Assembly: GCA_964016985.1 (NCBI GenBank)
Contig: OZ024835.1
Coordinates: 68,526,812-68,590,811 of the forward strand
DNA from: Anodontia alba
Lineage: Eukaryota > Mollusca > Bivalvia > Lucinida > Lucinidae
Direction: 5' to 3'
DNA: 64,000 nt
Both the position numbers and the translations under genes were made by a program. Shown piece after piece: positions 9,711-20,189 of this stretch; within the stretch, counting starts at the first letter, position 1; each line of letters begins with the position of its first letter. The notes under the pieces are model-generated. The model was not told where the DNA came from. It worked only from the letters and a program-made list of their open reading frames with translations, and ran no database searches.

Positions 9711-9870
9711 TTATGCCTCCAACTCTGAAGAAGTTTAGGGAGGCATATTGGTTTGGCTTTGTCCGTCTGTCCGTTATGCTTTTAGGTGCTTGTGAAACTA
9801 GAGAATGGCTTATGCTAGGAGCTTGAAATTTTATACATGACATGAGCCGAAAATAAGCAAACCCTTGTTT

Positions 9871-9913
<43 letters not shown>
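9711..9913 (+). repeat. GGAGGCATA repeat fragment ending in T42 tract
   Basis: TATGCCTCCAACTCTGAAG and AGGGAGGCATATTGG begin a GTCCGTCTGTCCG-type repeat. 42 consecutive T at 9872-9913 end it. Confidence 0.7.
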
Positions 9914-9914
<1 letters not shown>

Positions 9915-9984
9915 TGCGTCGGACTTGTATGAGTTAGGCCCCTTTTTCTACTCTGTCATTATAGCAATAGAAAAACCTTGTCAA

Positions 9985-10117
9985 CAGATAGCAAGTGGCT
10001 AGTACTTCTGAGTTTGGATCTTGAGGTCCTAGGTTCGAATCCTGCTGCAAGTGCTTATGACTATGGTGCTTCATTGCACAGGGGCTTTCAATAATACCCT
10101 TCCATTGTCTGGATATG
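9985..10117 (+). mobile_element. Second tRNA-like SINE family copy
   Basis: CAAGTGGCTAGTACTTCTG, CCTAGGTTCGAATCC (box B) and CTTCATTGCACAGGGGCTTTC match the copies at 738 and 16214. Confidence 0.7.
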
Positions 10118-10126
10118 ACTAAACCC

Positions 10127-10760
10127 TTAACCCTTGTCCTGCTGAATAAATTAAGATGCCACGTCCACTTCTAATTTTCAGCCAATCATGTAACTTGATC
10201 CAGAGTGTGGATATAAATTCATATACTGAATGGCAAACAGTGCAGATCCAGATCAGTTGGCTTCTTCAGAAGCCAACTGATCTGGATCTACACTGTTTGC
10301 AAAAGTAGGGTATATCTGGGTTCAGCAGGACAAGGGTTAACCCTTGTCCTGCTGAATAAATTAAGGTGCCACTCCAATTTCTAATTTTCAGCCAATCATG
10401 ATCCAGAGTGTAACTTGATCCAGAGTGTGGATATAAATTCATATACTGAATGGCAAACAGTGCAGATCCAGATCAGTTGGCTTCTTCAGAAGCCAACTGA
10501 TCTGGATCTACACTGTTTGCAAAAGCAGGGTATATCCGGGTTCAGCAGGACAAGGGTTAACCCTTGTCCTGCTGAATAAATTAAGGTGCCACTCCAATTT
10601 CTAATTTTCAGCCAATCAGATTACTTGATCCAGATTGTTGCTATATATTCACATACTTAATTGCAAACAGTGCAGATCCAGATCAGTTGGCTTCTTTAGA
10701 TCTGGATCTAAACTGTTTGCAAAGGCAAGACATATCTGGGTTCAGAAGGATTAGGGTTAA
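10127..10760. mobile_element. Three tandem family C MITEs sharing TTAA sites
   Basis: Units 10127-10340, 10337-10560 and 10557-10760 each run TTAACCC...GGGTTAA, and neighbours share one TTAA. Each has the AGATCCAGATCAGTTGGCTTC foldback. The first two are nearly the same sequence. Confidence 0.9.
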
Positions 10761-10854
10761 GATGCCAAGAAAAACTACATCTGAAAATGTCATTCTGTTT
10801 ATGTCGTCTTCTGCATTTTCTTGCAAATTTTTCAAACATACTTTTTTGCATATA

Positions 10855-10912
10855 AGCAAACAGTATGGACCCAGATCAGGAGCAGTCTGATCTGGGTCCA
10901 CACTGTTTGCAA
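10855..10912. repeat. Family H hairpin (CAGTGTAGACC type)
   Basis: GCAAACAGTATGGACCCAGATCAG and its inverse CTGATCTGGGTCCACACTGTTTGC. Confidence 0.7.
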
Positions 10913-11053
10913 CAATGACTTTTAAAGTAACCGGCAGAAGACAAAGCAGACGACAATTGTTGTGTTTGGCATTTTAAGGGTCAAATGGCGTAAGAGACGT
11001 AAAACACAAAATAATCATTGTTATATCTGAAATTATGATGTATATTTTTACAG

Positions 11054-11207
11054 TTTAGCAAAGAGCCAGCAATATGACCAAGAAGGATTGATAGATATTT
11101 TTACCCAGTATGGTGACCACTTGTATAGCAAGGGAGACCATGATGGAGCTATTGACCAGTATATCAAGACCATTGGTAAATTGGAAGCTTCCTATGTCAT
11201 TAGAAAG
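11054..11207 (+). CDS. VPS11: VPS11 exon 10 of window (solenoid)
   Basis: The first T completes Ser. The exon then encodes LAKSQQYDQEGLIDIFTQYG and DHLYSKGDHDGAIDQYIKTI, finishing GKLEASYVIRK at gtaaga. This is the first helical repeat block of the solenoid. The donor is followed within 12 bp by a 5'-truncated SINE. Confidence 0.96.
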
Positions 11208-11218
11208 GTAAGAGACTG

Positions 11219-11488
11219 ATCAGGAGGTCACGGGTTCAACCTCCCCCCCGCCGAGGTCGGCAACATTCTTTCGTGGAGATTGGTCATGAAATATTTTCTA
11301 CGGTCATTCTCTTCCTTCTGCTGATTCAAGAAGGGTAGTTGTCAGTTTCTGGCGAAAGAATGTCCACAATACTGGTTAACCGCTTAGAGGACTAAGCCTG
11401 CCCAGTAAACATGTGGTTAGGTAAACTGACCACGCTCCACATGACCCCACTGGGTTGACTGGGCCGTAAAACCTCAACACAAACAAAC
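11219..11488 (+). mobile_element. 5'-truncated SINE
   Basis: Begins CAGGAGGTCACGGGTTCAACC at box B, full body, tail CCTCAACACAAACAAA. Short flanks ACTGAT at both ends suggest a target duplication. It lies 12 bp after a VPS11 donor. Confidence 0.85.
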
Positions 11489-11489
11489 A

Positions 11490-11560
11490 CTGATTAACAC
11501 TTAGCATGCTGGGCAAAGATTTCAGAAGATGCCACTTTGAAATGTTTTATTATTTTTTAG
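11490..11560. mobile_element. Family E end fragment
   Basis: TTAACACTTAGCATGCTGGGC followed by TTTCAGAAGATGCCACTTTG, the left terminus of family E without its centre. Confidence 0.6.
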
Positions 11561-11968
11561 TAGATCTAATTCCAAAAAACAAACAGTATCCAAAAATTTG
11601 TTGTTTTTAGTTCTCCTGAGACAAAGGCTAAGGATGAGCTATTGTGATCACTCCTGTGTCAGTCTTTCATTGTCTGTCCTTCATCCATCCTTTTCTCCTT
11701 TGAGTCCCCTAGGCCAGTTTTCTTCAAACTTCCTGTGGAGCCTTCTGTCAAAGGGGGATTGAAAATTTCTACAAGATGGCCGCCATGCCCATATGTGGTT
11801 AAAACACTTTAAAATCTTATTCTCCAGAACCAAGGAAGCTTTAAGGCTGAATCTTGGTATATAGCATCGTGGACTCAAGGTCTACCAAGTTTGTTCAGAT
11901 GGCTACAGTAAAAATCACTACTGTTGAACTTTTACACTAAACTCTTATCCATGATCATTGTCTTTCAG

Positions 11969-12115
11969 TTTCTGGATGCCCAGAGAATCCACAATCTCAC
12001 CAAGTATCTACAGGCCTTGCACCGAGCCCAGATGGCCACAGAGGAACACACCACTCTACTACTGAACTGTTACACCAAACTAAAAGATGTCTCAAAATTA
12101 GACGAGTTCATTATG
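11969..12115 (+). CDS. VPS11: VPS11 exon 11 of window (solenoid, clathrin-type repeat)
   Basis: Forty-nine codons in phase 0-0 (FLDAQRIHNLTKYLQALHRA, then HTTLLLNCYTKLKDVSKLDE) lie between tttcag and gtaaga. HTTLLLNCYTKLKD is diagnostic for VPS11 and belongs to the clathrin heavy-chain repeat region. Confidence 0.97.
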
Positions 12116-12147
12116 GTAAGAGAGGGAAAGGGAAATTCTGTTATACA

Positions 12148-12341
12148 CCACAACCTCTTCATTAACACTATTGTTGGGATCTAAAGCATAAACCATATTA
12201 GTTATATAACCGTGTTATATCCAAACATAAATGACCATTTATGGTCATTTTTCTATATAATCTATACATTTTGGGATCCGTCTTTGAACCGTGTTGTATC
12301 AAAAACCGTGTTATAACGAACCGTGTTATAAAGAGGTTAAT
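12148..12341. mobile_element. Tigger-like CCTCTTTATAACAC element
   Basis: CACAACCTCTTCATTAACAC...CGTGTTATAAAGAGGTTAA with the centre AATGACCATTTATGGTCATT. A second copy occurs at 63661-63880. Confidence 0.75.
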
Positions 12342-12691
12342 GCGTATTTTGTTTTAGATTATGTAAACTGGAGTTTTGATAAAAGAGGTGTTCTGACAGA
12401 AAGTTAATTATTCTGAAGAAGGTTTTTGTCACACCTGACCACACTTTAAGCTTATGTGATTGCCACCTGGCTTTGTCATTTTGTGCAAAATTAATTCAGC
12501 TGTTAAAGTACCCACAATGTTGTTATTGGGAAGAAATCAGAAAAACATTTCTCTGTTCTTATTTTTGATCCATGATCGCTAGATGGTACCACAGTGGTAG
12601 GTAACCCAACAAGATATTCAATATCACTAATAAATTTAAGCATAAATGGTTTTATATCTATAATAACTAGAATATGTATTGTTTGCATTTC

Positions 12692-12904
12692 TTAACCCTT
12701 GTCATGCTGAATAAATGAAGATGCCACACCACTTCCAATTTTCAGCCAATCAGATTACTTGATCCAGGTTGTTGATATAAAGTCAAATACTGAATGACAA
12801 ACAGTGTAGATCCAGATCAGTTGGCTTCTGAAGAAGCCAACTGATCTGGATCTACACTGTTTGCAAAGGCAGGGTATATCCTGGTTCAGCAGGACTAGGG
12901 TTAA
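12692..12904. mobile_element. Family C MITE
   Basis: TTAACCCTTGTCATGCTGAA...CAGGACTAGGGTTAA with the CAGATCAGTTGGCTTC foldback. Confidence 0.88.
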
Positions 12905-13075
12905 AAAATACAGTATTAAAATGGACATTGGTGCACATAGTAAATTTTTGCTGCATTTTGTACTCTGTGATTTTGCCATAAATCTGAACAAATACAGATG
13001 CAGCTATGGGCATATCACCATGTTAATAATGTTGGTTGTTGCCCTGGAAGTATACTTTAATGTGGCTTTTTTCAG

Positions 13076-13267
13076 ACAAAGGAAAGAGAAGTAGATTTCG
13101 ATGTAGAAACGGCCATTAAAGTTTGTCGACAGGCAGGGTACTATGACCACGCACTTTTTCTTGCCAAAGAGCATCAGATGCATGAATGGTATTTAAAGAT
13201 ACAATTAGAAGATATCAAAGATTATCAACTAACACTGGAATATATTGGAAAACTAGACTTTGATGAG
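13076..13267 (+). CDS. VPS11: VPS11 exon 12 of window (solenoid)
   Basis: Sixty-four codons in phase 0-0 include FDVETAIKVCRQAGYYDHAL and HEWYLKIQLEDIKDYQ, between ttcag and gtatgt. They align with the FDVETAIKVLRQAGYYSHAL segment of vertebrates. Confidence 0.96.
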
Positions 13268-13280
13268 GTATGTATCAGGG

Positions 13281-13483
13281 GAATTGTTAAGGAGGAGTAT
13301 TCGGTGATAATTTTGGGATAATTTTCTCCAGTTCCCCATAAAAACATATGTTGTGGGTACTCATTAGAAGCGCCTCAGCGAGGCGCTTCTAATGAGTACC
13401 CACAACATATGTTTTAATGGAGAAATAAGAAAAATTATCCCAGAATTATCATCAAATAAGCCCCCTTAACAATTCCTCTGTGT
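13281..13483. mobile_element. Palindromic MITE with GGAATTGTTAAGGAGG ends (family F)
   Basis: AGGGGAATTGTTAAGGAGG...CCCCCTTAACAATTCCTCT ends. Centre ATGTTGTGGGTACTCATTAG / inverse as in family B. A second copy occurs at 43691-43874. Confidence 0.85.
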
Positions 13484-13628
13484 ATTTTACCACTGGGGAT
13501 CAGCACAGGTTTTAGATGATGTAGAACAGGTACAGATGAAAAAAATTGGTATATAAATGGAGAATATAATGTTTTCCCTTATACCAGTTTTAGATTATCT
13601 AAAACAAGTGCTGACTCCCTATGTATTT

Positions 13629-13828
13629 AACCTTTATGACTCAGGGCAAATTCAGCAGATTACTTTTTTAAATATTTTTCTTGTTTTTCCGAGGAAATAG
13701 GCTTTGACATTTCATAAGGAAGCAATTTGCATGAAATGTAAGCCTATTGATTGAGCAAAATAAAAAAGAAAAATGAATTTTAAACTGTTGTCTGCTAAAT
13801 TTTTTCCCATTGTGTTCAACATTAAAGA
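13629..13828. mobile_element. Family E MITE, diverged
   Basis: TTTGACATTTCATAAGG and CAATTTGCATGAAATGTAAG arms, with CAGCAGATTAC at the left and TGTCTGCTAAA at the right. Confidence 0.7.
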
Positions 13829-13914
13829 TACCAACTTTGAAGATAAATGTCAAATATGACATTAGAGAAAACAGTCTAGACTGATCTTGGACTTGTTTTT
13901 GCTTTTAGCTTGCC

Positions 13915-14128
13915 TTAACCATTGTCATGCTGAATAAATTAAGATGCCACGCCCACTTCCAATTTTCAGCCAGTCCAATTACTTGATCCAGGTTATTGAT
14001 ATATATTCACATACTGAATGACAAACAGTGCAGATCCAGATCAGTTGGCTTCTTAAGAAGCCAACTGACCTGGATCTACACTGTTTGAAAAGGTAGGATA
14101 TATCTGGGTTCAGCAAGATAAGGGTTAA
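13915..14128. mobile_element. Family C MITE
   Basis: TTAACCATTGTCATGCTGAA...CAGCAAGATAAGGGTTAA with a central foldback. Confidence 0.88.
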
Positions 14129-14554
14129 GAAAGCACAGGTTGAGCTATAGAAATCACCATGGTGTTGGCGTCGGTTAAATATTTTAAAAAGCTATATCTC
14201 CTGAACCGCTGGATAGAAGTAGTTCATACTTGCCCTATTGTTAGATACTGGTCTGAAGTTCTATGCTGTACCATCCCAACCCACATGAGTGACCTTGAGG
14301 TCATGGTCATGGACTTAGAAAAAAATTATGTTAAAGTTTCTGGTTAAAGTTTTTAGAGGTAAAATGTGATTTAGGTGAGCTAAGCAGTCCTGCAAAAGCT
14401 CTTACTGCTAAAGGAATGTTTTTTCCTCAGCGTCGTAATAGAAGATTTGTATTGTTGTTGTTGTTGTCATTGAAAGGAGTTATAATAACTGAATTTATTG
14501 CTTCAGCATGTTTTCTCATATGACTGATAATGGTGTTCCTTTCCGTCATCATAG

Positions 14555-14660
14555 GCAGAGTCTAACTTAAAGAGGTATGGCAAGATGTTGATGGGGAAAG
14601 TACCACAGCAGACAACAGAACTTCTGAAACGATTATGTACTGACTACAGACCCACAGATA
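14555..14660 (+). CDS. VPS11: VPS11 exon 13 of window (solenoid)
   Basis: The exon encodes AESNLKRYGKMLMGKVPQQT and ELLKRLCTDYRPTD, ending in phase 1 at gtaagt. The LCTDYRP motif precedes the variable linker of the family. Confidence 0.95.
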
Positions 14661-14678
14661 GTAAGTACTTCCTTATCT

Positions 14679-14921
14679 GGGTCCAATTGTTCAAAACTAA
14701 CCTGTGGTTAGTTAACGTATCATTAAAACTTTGCTCATTGAATATGGCATATATGCTAATATTTCTACTGAAAAAATGTGAGTAGCTTTTGCATTTGCAA
14801 AAGCTACTCACATTTTTTCAGCAAAAATACCTGTGAATTAGATATTGTACTTACTAGAACAGTTAACATTTTGACCACTTATGAGCTCGTTAAGCTAACG
14901 ATGCTTTGAACAACTGGGCCC
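14679..14921. mobile_element. Family D palindromic MITE
   Basis: GGTCCAATTGTTCAAAAC...GCTTTGAACAACTGGGCCC ends. Centre AAAAAATGTGAGTAGCTTTT GCA and inverse. It begins 18 bp after a VPS11 donor. Confidence 0.88.
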
Positions 14922-14959
14922 AATATTATAATCTTGCACCATAGCTCTAGATAAGGCTT

Positions 14960-15345
14960 AGATAGATAGTGGTGGGGTATTATGTTTTCAGATTGGTTGT
15001 CTGTGCATCTGTCTGTGTTTGTGTCCAGTCATCTGTCACCCATCCCTATTTTTGTTTCTGGGTGATAACTTTATCAAATATCAATGGATTTTCACCAAAC
15101 TTGGTATTTGCATTGATATTGTGGGATCAGTTTGGGGATTGCTATATAGGCAATTTTTTGTTAATTTTTGACAGAGTTATCTACCTGCCACACGATAGTG
15201 GTGGGATATTATCATACCAAGTTTTTATTTTTCAACTAACAAGTATTAATATTTTCTTATTTTTCCTGGAAAATGTACGTTGTTGGTACTCATTAGAAGC
15301 ACCACAAACCTTGTTGAATCAAAATCCACTTCAGTCCTGACTCTT
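14960..15345 (+). repeat. Dispersed non-coding repeat
   Basis: Contains a CTGTCTGTG-rich stretch, TTTCACCAAACTTGG, and half of a family B hairpin (GTTGGTACTCATTAGAAGC) near 15280. No coding signal is seen. Confidence 0.45.
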
Positions 15346-15528
15346 CCATCTTTGAATTTGGCCACATCCATTATTGCGTAAGTGGATGTCAGATGAGTCA
15401 CATAAAATGTCCAGCCTTATTTTCTTCAAAACATAATTGAAAAAAAAAACAACAAAACGTTTCAGTGTTGTCCGCCATAGTTATGATTACCTCTTGAAGG
15501 GTTAATTATTCTTTTTGTATTGTTACAG

Positions 15529-15558
15529 GACCATTGGTAGATGCCACAGAATTGGATG
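15529..15558 (+). CDS. VPS11: VPS11 30-nt microexon (variable linker)
   Basis: A 30-nt exon of phase 1-1 between ttacag and gtatgt adds ten codons (PLVDATELD plus split codons). It sits where animal VPS11 proteins have a variable loop after LCTDYRP. It can be skipped without changing frame, so optional use is plausible. Confidence 0.8.
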
Positions 15559-15705
15559 GTATGTACTGTTATAAATATTTGTGGTGCTTTTAAGGTTGTA
15601 AGTTTTGCAGTAAACATATAAATGAGAAATTGAATGCTGTTATTTCTATACAGATTTATTATAGGGAAATTAAAAAAAAAAAGAGTGAAAAAGAATTTAT
15701 ACCAT

Positions 15706-15921
15706 TAACACTTAGCACACTGTTGGCCAGTTCAGCAGACAACAAATTGATGTTATTTTTCTTATTTTGCCCCCAAAATAGGATTTGACATTTCATGCAA
15801 ATTGTCTCTTAAGGAGACAATTTGCATGAAATATCAAATCCTGTTTTCTGGGAAGAATAAGAAAAAAATTTCAAAATGCTGTATGCTGAAATTTTTAGCT
15901 AGAATGCTATGAAGTATTAAA
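15706..15921. mobile_element. Family E MITE
   Basis: TTAACACTTAGCACACTG left end and GCATGAAATATCAAATCCTG arm. Foldback GACATTTCATGCAAATTGTCTC with inverse. Confidence 0.85.
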
Positions 15922-16213
15922 TATATCTAATCGGTAAATTACGGAAAAAATGTCCCAAAGAAATTGAATACAGTTATTGTTTGTTAAAAGCGAATAATAT
16001 CTCTAATGCATGAAATGTATTTATCCTAAGTATGCATACACCTTAGATCCTTACCTTACATTATAAAAAAAAATAATTGAATAAATCCATTTGATTTAGT
16101 GAGTCCAATTCAATACCTGGAGAAATGATATTCAGTGTTCATTTGTTAGAGAATTGATAGTAATTTCAATATGTAATGGTGAAAAACACAGAATCAGAAC
16201 ATCATAGTCAGAA

Positions 16214-16404
16214 GCATCTGGGTGGCATAGTGGTTAGCACTCCCAACTTCAAATCATGGGATCCCTGGTGCGAATACCACTAGAGGCAGAATTCAGCTCA
16301 TGAATACACAGGCTTTATTGCACAGAGCCTTTCATTATTATCCTTCCATCATCTCAATATGACTTGAATAAAGTTGAAAGGGATGTAAAACACCAAATCA
16401 TTAT
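16214..16404 (+). mobile_element. Second tRNA-like SINE family, near full copy
   Basis: GGTGGCATAGTGGTTAGCAC, TGGTGCGAATACC box B, TTATTGCACAGAGCCTTTC and the family 3' end GTTGAAAGGGATGTAAAACACC. Confidence 0.8.
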
Positions 16405-16568
16405 CATACAGATCTGAACAGGATGCTTTTTTTCATGTTGTGATGATATTTTTTTATTTCTCCATACGAACATATATTGTAGCTTCCCATTGGAATCATT
16501 TTACTGAATACCCACGACTTGTGATCTGTCCAGGTCTGTGATGTGCTATTGCTGTTTGCTGTAATTCA

Positions 16569-16812
16569 GGGCCCAGTTGTTCAAAGCGTCGTTAGCTTAA
16601 CGAGCTCGTTAAGCATCATTTCGTTAACTGTTTTAGTGGATTAAATATACAATATTCTGATATTTTTTGCTGAAAAAATGTGAGTAGCTTTTGCACTGCA
16701 AAAGCTACTCATATTTTTTCAGCAAAAAATTTCAGCATATTTGGGTATCACTTGATTTAAATTTTAACAAATCGTTAACTAACGACGTCGTTAGCTTTGA
16801 ACAACTGGGCCC
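16569..16812. mobile_element. Family D MITE next to exon 15
   Basis: GGGCCCAGTTGTTCAAAGC...GCTTTGAACAACTGGGCCC with central AAAAATGTGAGTAGCTTTTG foldback. It ends 21 bp before the exon at 16834. Confidence 0.93.
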
Positions 16813-16833
16813 AGATGTGTTTTTCTATTTTAG

Positions 16834-16937
16834 GATCAAGTGCCAGTAGAATACAGAAAGCCCAGGCAGAATCCTTTATACATATATTTGTTAACAACTC
16901 GCCTAAACTGACAGAATTTCTTGAACACATGATATCT
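16834..16937 (+). CDS. VPS11: VPS11 exon 15 of window (solenoid)
   Basis: The exon encodes SSASRIQKAQAESFIHIFVN and SPKLTEFLEHMIS, ending in phase 0 at gtaagt. EEFIPIFANN.RELKAFLEHM is the vertebrate counterpart. A family D MITE ends 21 bp upstream of the exon and a full SINE begins about 25 bp downstream of it. Confidence 0.94.
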
Positions 16938-16962
16938 GTAAGTAATTTCACCTTATCTGTAG

Positions 16963-17262
16963 GCCTCGGTGGCTCAGTTGGATGCGCCGTCCGACTGGAG
17001 ACCAGGAGGTCGCGGGTTCAACCCCTGCCGAAGTCGGCAACATTCTTTCCTGGAGATTGATCATGAAATATTTTCTACGGTCATTCTCTCCTTTCCGCTG
17101 ATTCAAGAAGGGCAGTTGTCAGTTTCTGGCGAAAGAATGTGCACAATATTGGTTAACCGCTTAGAGGACTAAGCCTGCCCAGTAAACGTGTGGTTAGGTA
17201 AACTGACCGTGCTCGACATGACCCCATTGGGTTGACTGGGCCGTAAAACCACAACACAAAAT
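16963..17262 (+). mobile_element. Full-length tRNA-derived SINE
   Basis: GGCCTCGGTGGCTCAGTTGG, box B GCGGGTTCAACCCC, complete body. Flanks TCACCTTATCTGT and TCACCTTTTCTGT are a target duplication with one mismatch. Confidence 0.93.
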
Positions 17263-17592
17263 CACCTTTTCTGTCATAATTTATTTAGGGAAATCTGTAA
17301 ATAATGTAATCTGAAGTTGGAAACCTAGGAGCACTGGAAGCACTAGGGAAGTTTGCTTGCTACAACTTTGTGATCACTAAAATGTTTTACATATTTCAAT
17401 AAAATTAAATATAAAAATGTTATCCAGAAAAAAGAGGCAAAATGTAAAAAAAAAATTGAACTTAACACAATCCATTGTAGCATCTGTCTGCTGCTTTATT
17501 TGAAATATTTCCATAATTTTGTAAATTTATGACCATTACAGTTTTAGATTCTTCTAGTATTTACTGATTTATTTGCACAGTTTATACACCTT

Positions 17593-17797
17593 TTAACCCA
17601 GCTCCTGCTGAACCCGGATATGGATTGTCTTTGCAAACAGTGTAGATCAAGATCTGTTGGCTTCTGAAGAAGCCAACTGATCTGGACCTACACTGTTTGT
17701 CATTAAGTTTGTAAATTTGCATCAATGACCTGGATCAAGTAATCTGATTGGCTAAAAATTAGAAATGGGTGTGGCATCTTATTTTATTCAGTATGGC
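17593..17797. mobile_element. Family C MITE
   Basis: TTAACCCAGCTCCTGCTGAA left end, GAAGCCAACTGATCTGG foldback, right end CATCTTATTTTATTCAG degraded. Confidence 0.8.
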
Positions 17798-17811
17798 CAG
17801 TCCATTATCAT

Positions 17812-18012
17812 AGCTCCAGATAAGAGGGAGTATCCAGATAATATTTTTTCTTATTTCTCCACAAAAACATATGTTGTGGGTACTCATTAGAAGTGCCTCA
17901 CTGAGGCACTTCTAATGAGTACCTACAACATATGTTTTTGTGAAGAAATAAGAAAAGTATCAATACCATTCTTTTGATAAAAAAAAAAAAAAGTGCCTTA
18001 TCTGGAGCTGTG
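17812..18012. mobile_element. Family B MITE, well preserved
   Basis: CATAGCTCCAGATAAGAGGG...GCCTTATCTGGAGCTGTG ends. The foldback arms carry ACATATGTTGTGGGTACTCA TTAGAAGTGCCTCA and inverse. Confidence 0.92.
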
Positions 18013-18287
18013 CAATTGTTTTGTTCCTCTGTCTTTGTTGTTATATTCTAGAGTTGAAAGCATGCCAATTTATGCAAATTTGAAAGCAGCATAATATTAA
18101 ATTCTTTAATTATAACCTGGCAAACTGTGTTTGTTGTGGGTACACTGTTTTCATGTTGTCTGTATGTCCATAAGTTACATTTTGGTTTCTGCTTGTAGGG
18201 TGGGGCTGGATGGAAAGGGGTGGGTTGGGGTGGGGCTGGGCAGTGAAGTATCTATTAAGCACTGATTATTGATGCTTCTTCTTTCAG

Positions 18288-18377
18288 GTGCAGCCACACT
18301 CCTGCTCCAGTTTGTTATATAATACACTTCTAGAACTCTATCTTCATGACATCATACACCAGGCTGACCAATCAGAT
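18288..18377 (+). CDS. VPS11: VPS11 exon 16 of window (solenoid)
   Basis: Thirty codons in phase 0-0 (VQPHSCSSLLYNTLLELYLH, then DIIHQADQSD) lie between tttcag and gtgagt. YDTLLELRLQ is the matching vertebrate motif. Confidence 0.93.
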
Positions 18378-18562
18378 GTGAGTATGAAATTATTGTTTCT
18401 TTCTGCTTGCAAGAGATGATGTTATTTACAAACTGTGTTAAACCTATTAACCCATTTACGTTGAATAGACTCTTCAACCACAACTCTTTGGATCACTCTA
18501 TTTTCAGTGGCAGGTTGTGTGGTTAGTTATTAATACTTATATGTTTTATAGAAATTTCTGTA

Positions 18563-18637
18563 CTTAATGCAAACAATGTAGACCCTGATCAGATGCTGCA
18601 TTCTGTATGGTCTGATCTGGATCTACATTGTTTGCCA
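18563..18637. repeat. Family H hairpin
   Basis: CAAACAATGTAGACCCTGATCAG and CTGATCTGGATCTACATTGTTTG. Confidence 0.7.
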
Positions 18638-18696
18638 GTTATCCTTTTGGGGGTTTCCAGACTAAAATGGATTGAACAGGTTACTGCAGATAAAAC

Positions 18697-18910
18697 TTAA
18701 CCCTTGTCATGCTGAATAAATCAGGATGTCATGCCCACATCTAATTTTCAGCCAATCAGATCACTAGATCCAGATTGTTGCTATAAATTCACATACTTAA
18801 TGACAAACAGTGCAGATCCAGATCAGTTGGCTTCTTCAGAAGCCAACTGATCTGGATCTACACTGTTTGCAAAGGCAGGGTATATCTGGGTTCAGCAGGA
18901 CAAGGGTTAA
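18697..18910. mobile_element. Family C MITE
   Basis: TTAACCCTTGTCATGCTGAA...GCAGGACAAGGGTTAA with a perfect CAGATCAGTTGGCTTCTTC foldback. Confidence 0.92.
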
Positions 18911-19085
18911 AGTAGAAATATTATCTTAATCAAGCCATATCTTCAGAAAGTATCTCTTAAATACAGCTTATGCCGGTGCTAGGGGGTATTAACAGCCTTG
19001 CAAACTACATAGCTGTATATGAAGGGATTTAATAAAAAAACGTGTTAAATTTTGTTCTTTTGTGTGTTTTTTTTTTTGTTCCAAA

Positions 19086-19217
19086 GGCAACTGATCTGGA
19101 TCTGCACTGTTGTCATTAAGTATGTGAATTTGTATCAACAATCTGTATCAAGTAATCTGATTGGCTGAAAATTTGAAGGAGGTGCAGGATCTTAATTTAT
19201 TCAGCATGTCAGGGGTT
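19086..19217. mobile_element. Partial family C MITE
   Basis: GCAACTGATCTGGATCTGCAC to TTTATTCAGCATGTCAGGGGTTA, right half only. Confidence 0.65.
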
Positions 19218-19262
19218 AGTTTCTCTGTTTTTGTATTTAGCTGTTGGTGTTTTGTATTGCAG

Positions 19263-19313
19263 GCTAAAGCAGATAAAGAGAGGAAAACACTGGAATTATT
19301 AAAAAGTCCCGAT
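19263..19313 (+). CDS. VPS11: VPS11 exon 17 of window (solenoid)
   Basis: Seventeen codons in phase 0-0 (AKADKERKTLELLKSPD) lie between tgcag and gtaagt. They occupy the place of the EAISLLKSGRF helix of vertebrate VPS11. The sequence is less conserved, but the frame and both splice sites fit. Confidence 0.88.
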
Positions 19314-20015
19314 GTAAGTTTACAGTCTCCTACCACTCATTTCTCAAAAAGTGTATATCTAAAAAGTTATTAACTTATTGTCACAGTATAAGAGAAAGGT
19401 AGAAAGAATTGCATATCGAGAGCACCCTGTTGAGTATTCACAACACATACTTTGGTACATAATAACAACATTACAAGTTTGTCTCTTAGAAAAAAATAAA
19501 TGGCAAGAAAATTCATGCTTAACTGATGATTTAACCAGATGCTTTATGGCTATTGCCCTCAACTCTCATACACTAATGAATCTGTTCATAACAGGTAGTA
19601 TTACCAGATTCACCTGGGGGACTACTTTTCTCTGATAACAGCAGTTCCCTGCACTGTAATATATAATCTTAAAATCTGTATTGTTTAACATAGGAAACCA
19701 TTTAAAACATGTAATTTGATCAACTTTTTATGCAGATGTAGATTTTGGAATCGGTTTTGAGCTACTTCATTGTGTTTTATATTTAAGAGTTTTTTTGTTT
19801 TTTTTTGTATGGGTTTCTAGTTAACTGTCTTATCAGTATTTCTTAACTGATTGCGTAATATATCACCATTTTATTGGCATTCTTGCAGAGCTTTATGGTC
19901 TCAGTCACAAGAAACATGGAAATGCAATAACCCACTAAACCAACTGATATAGTATTAGTTGGGAAGGTGGGGGTTAAATTCTCTAAGAGAAAAACATGGC
20001 ATAAAAAAGCTGAAA

Positions 20016-20189
20016 TGTCCTGGGACTCAGTGGTTAGCACTCATGACGGATTACAGAGTCTCGGGTTCAAAAAAGCTGCTAGGAGTGGAGTTCAACTCAT
20101 GAATGTATACATGTAGCTTTTCATTGCACAGCATCTTTCTCATGCTTTCATTGTCTCCATATAATGTTGAAAATGCTGTAAAACACCAG
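20016..20189 (+). mobile_element. Second tRNA-like SINE family copy
   Basis: CTGGGACTCAGTGGTTAGCAC, GTCTCGGGTTCAAAA, TTCATTGCACAGC, GTTGAAAATGCTGTAAAACACC. Confidence 0.7.
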
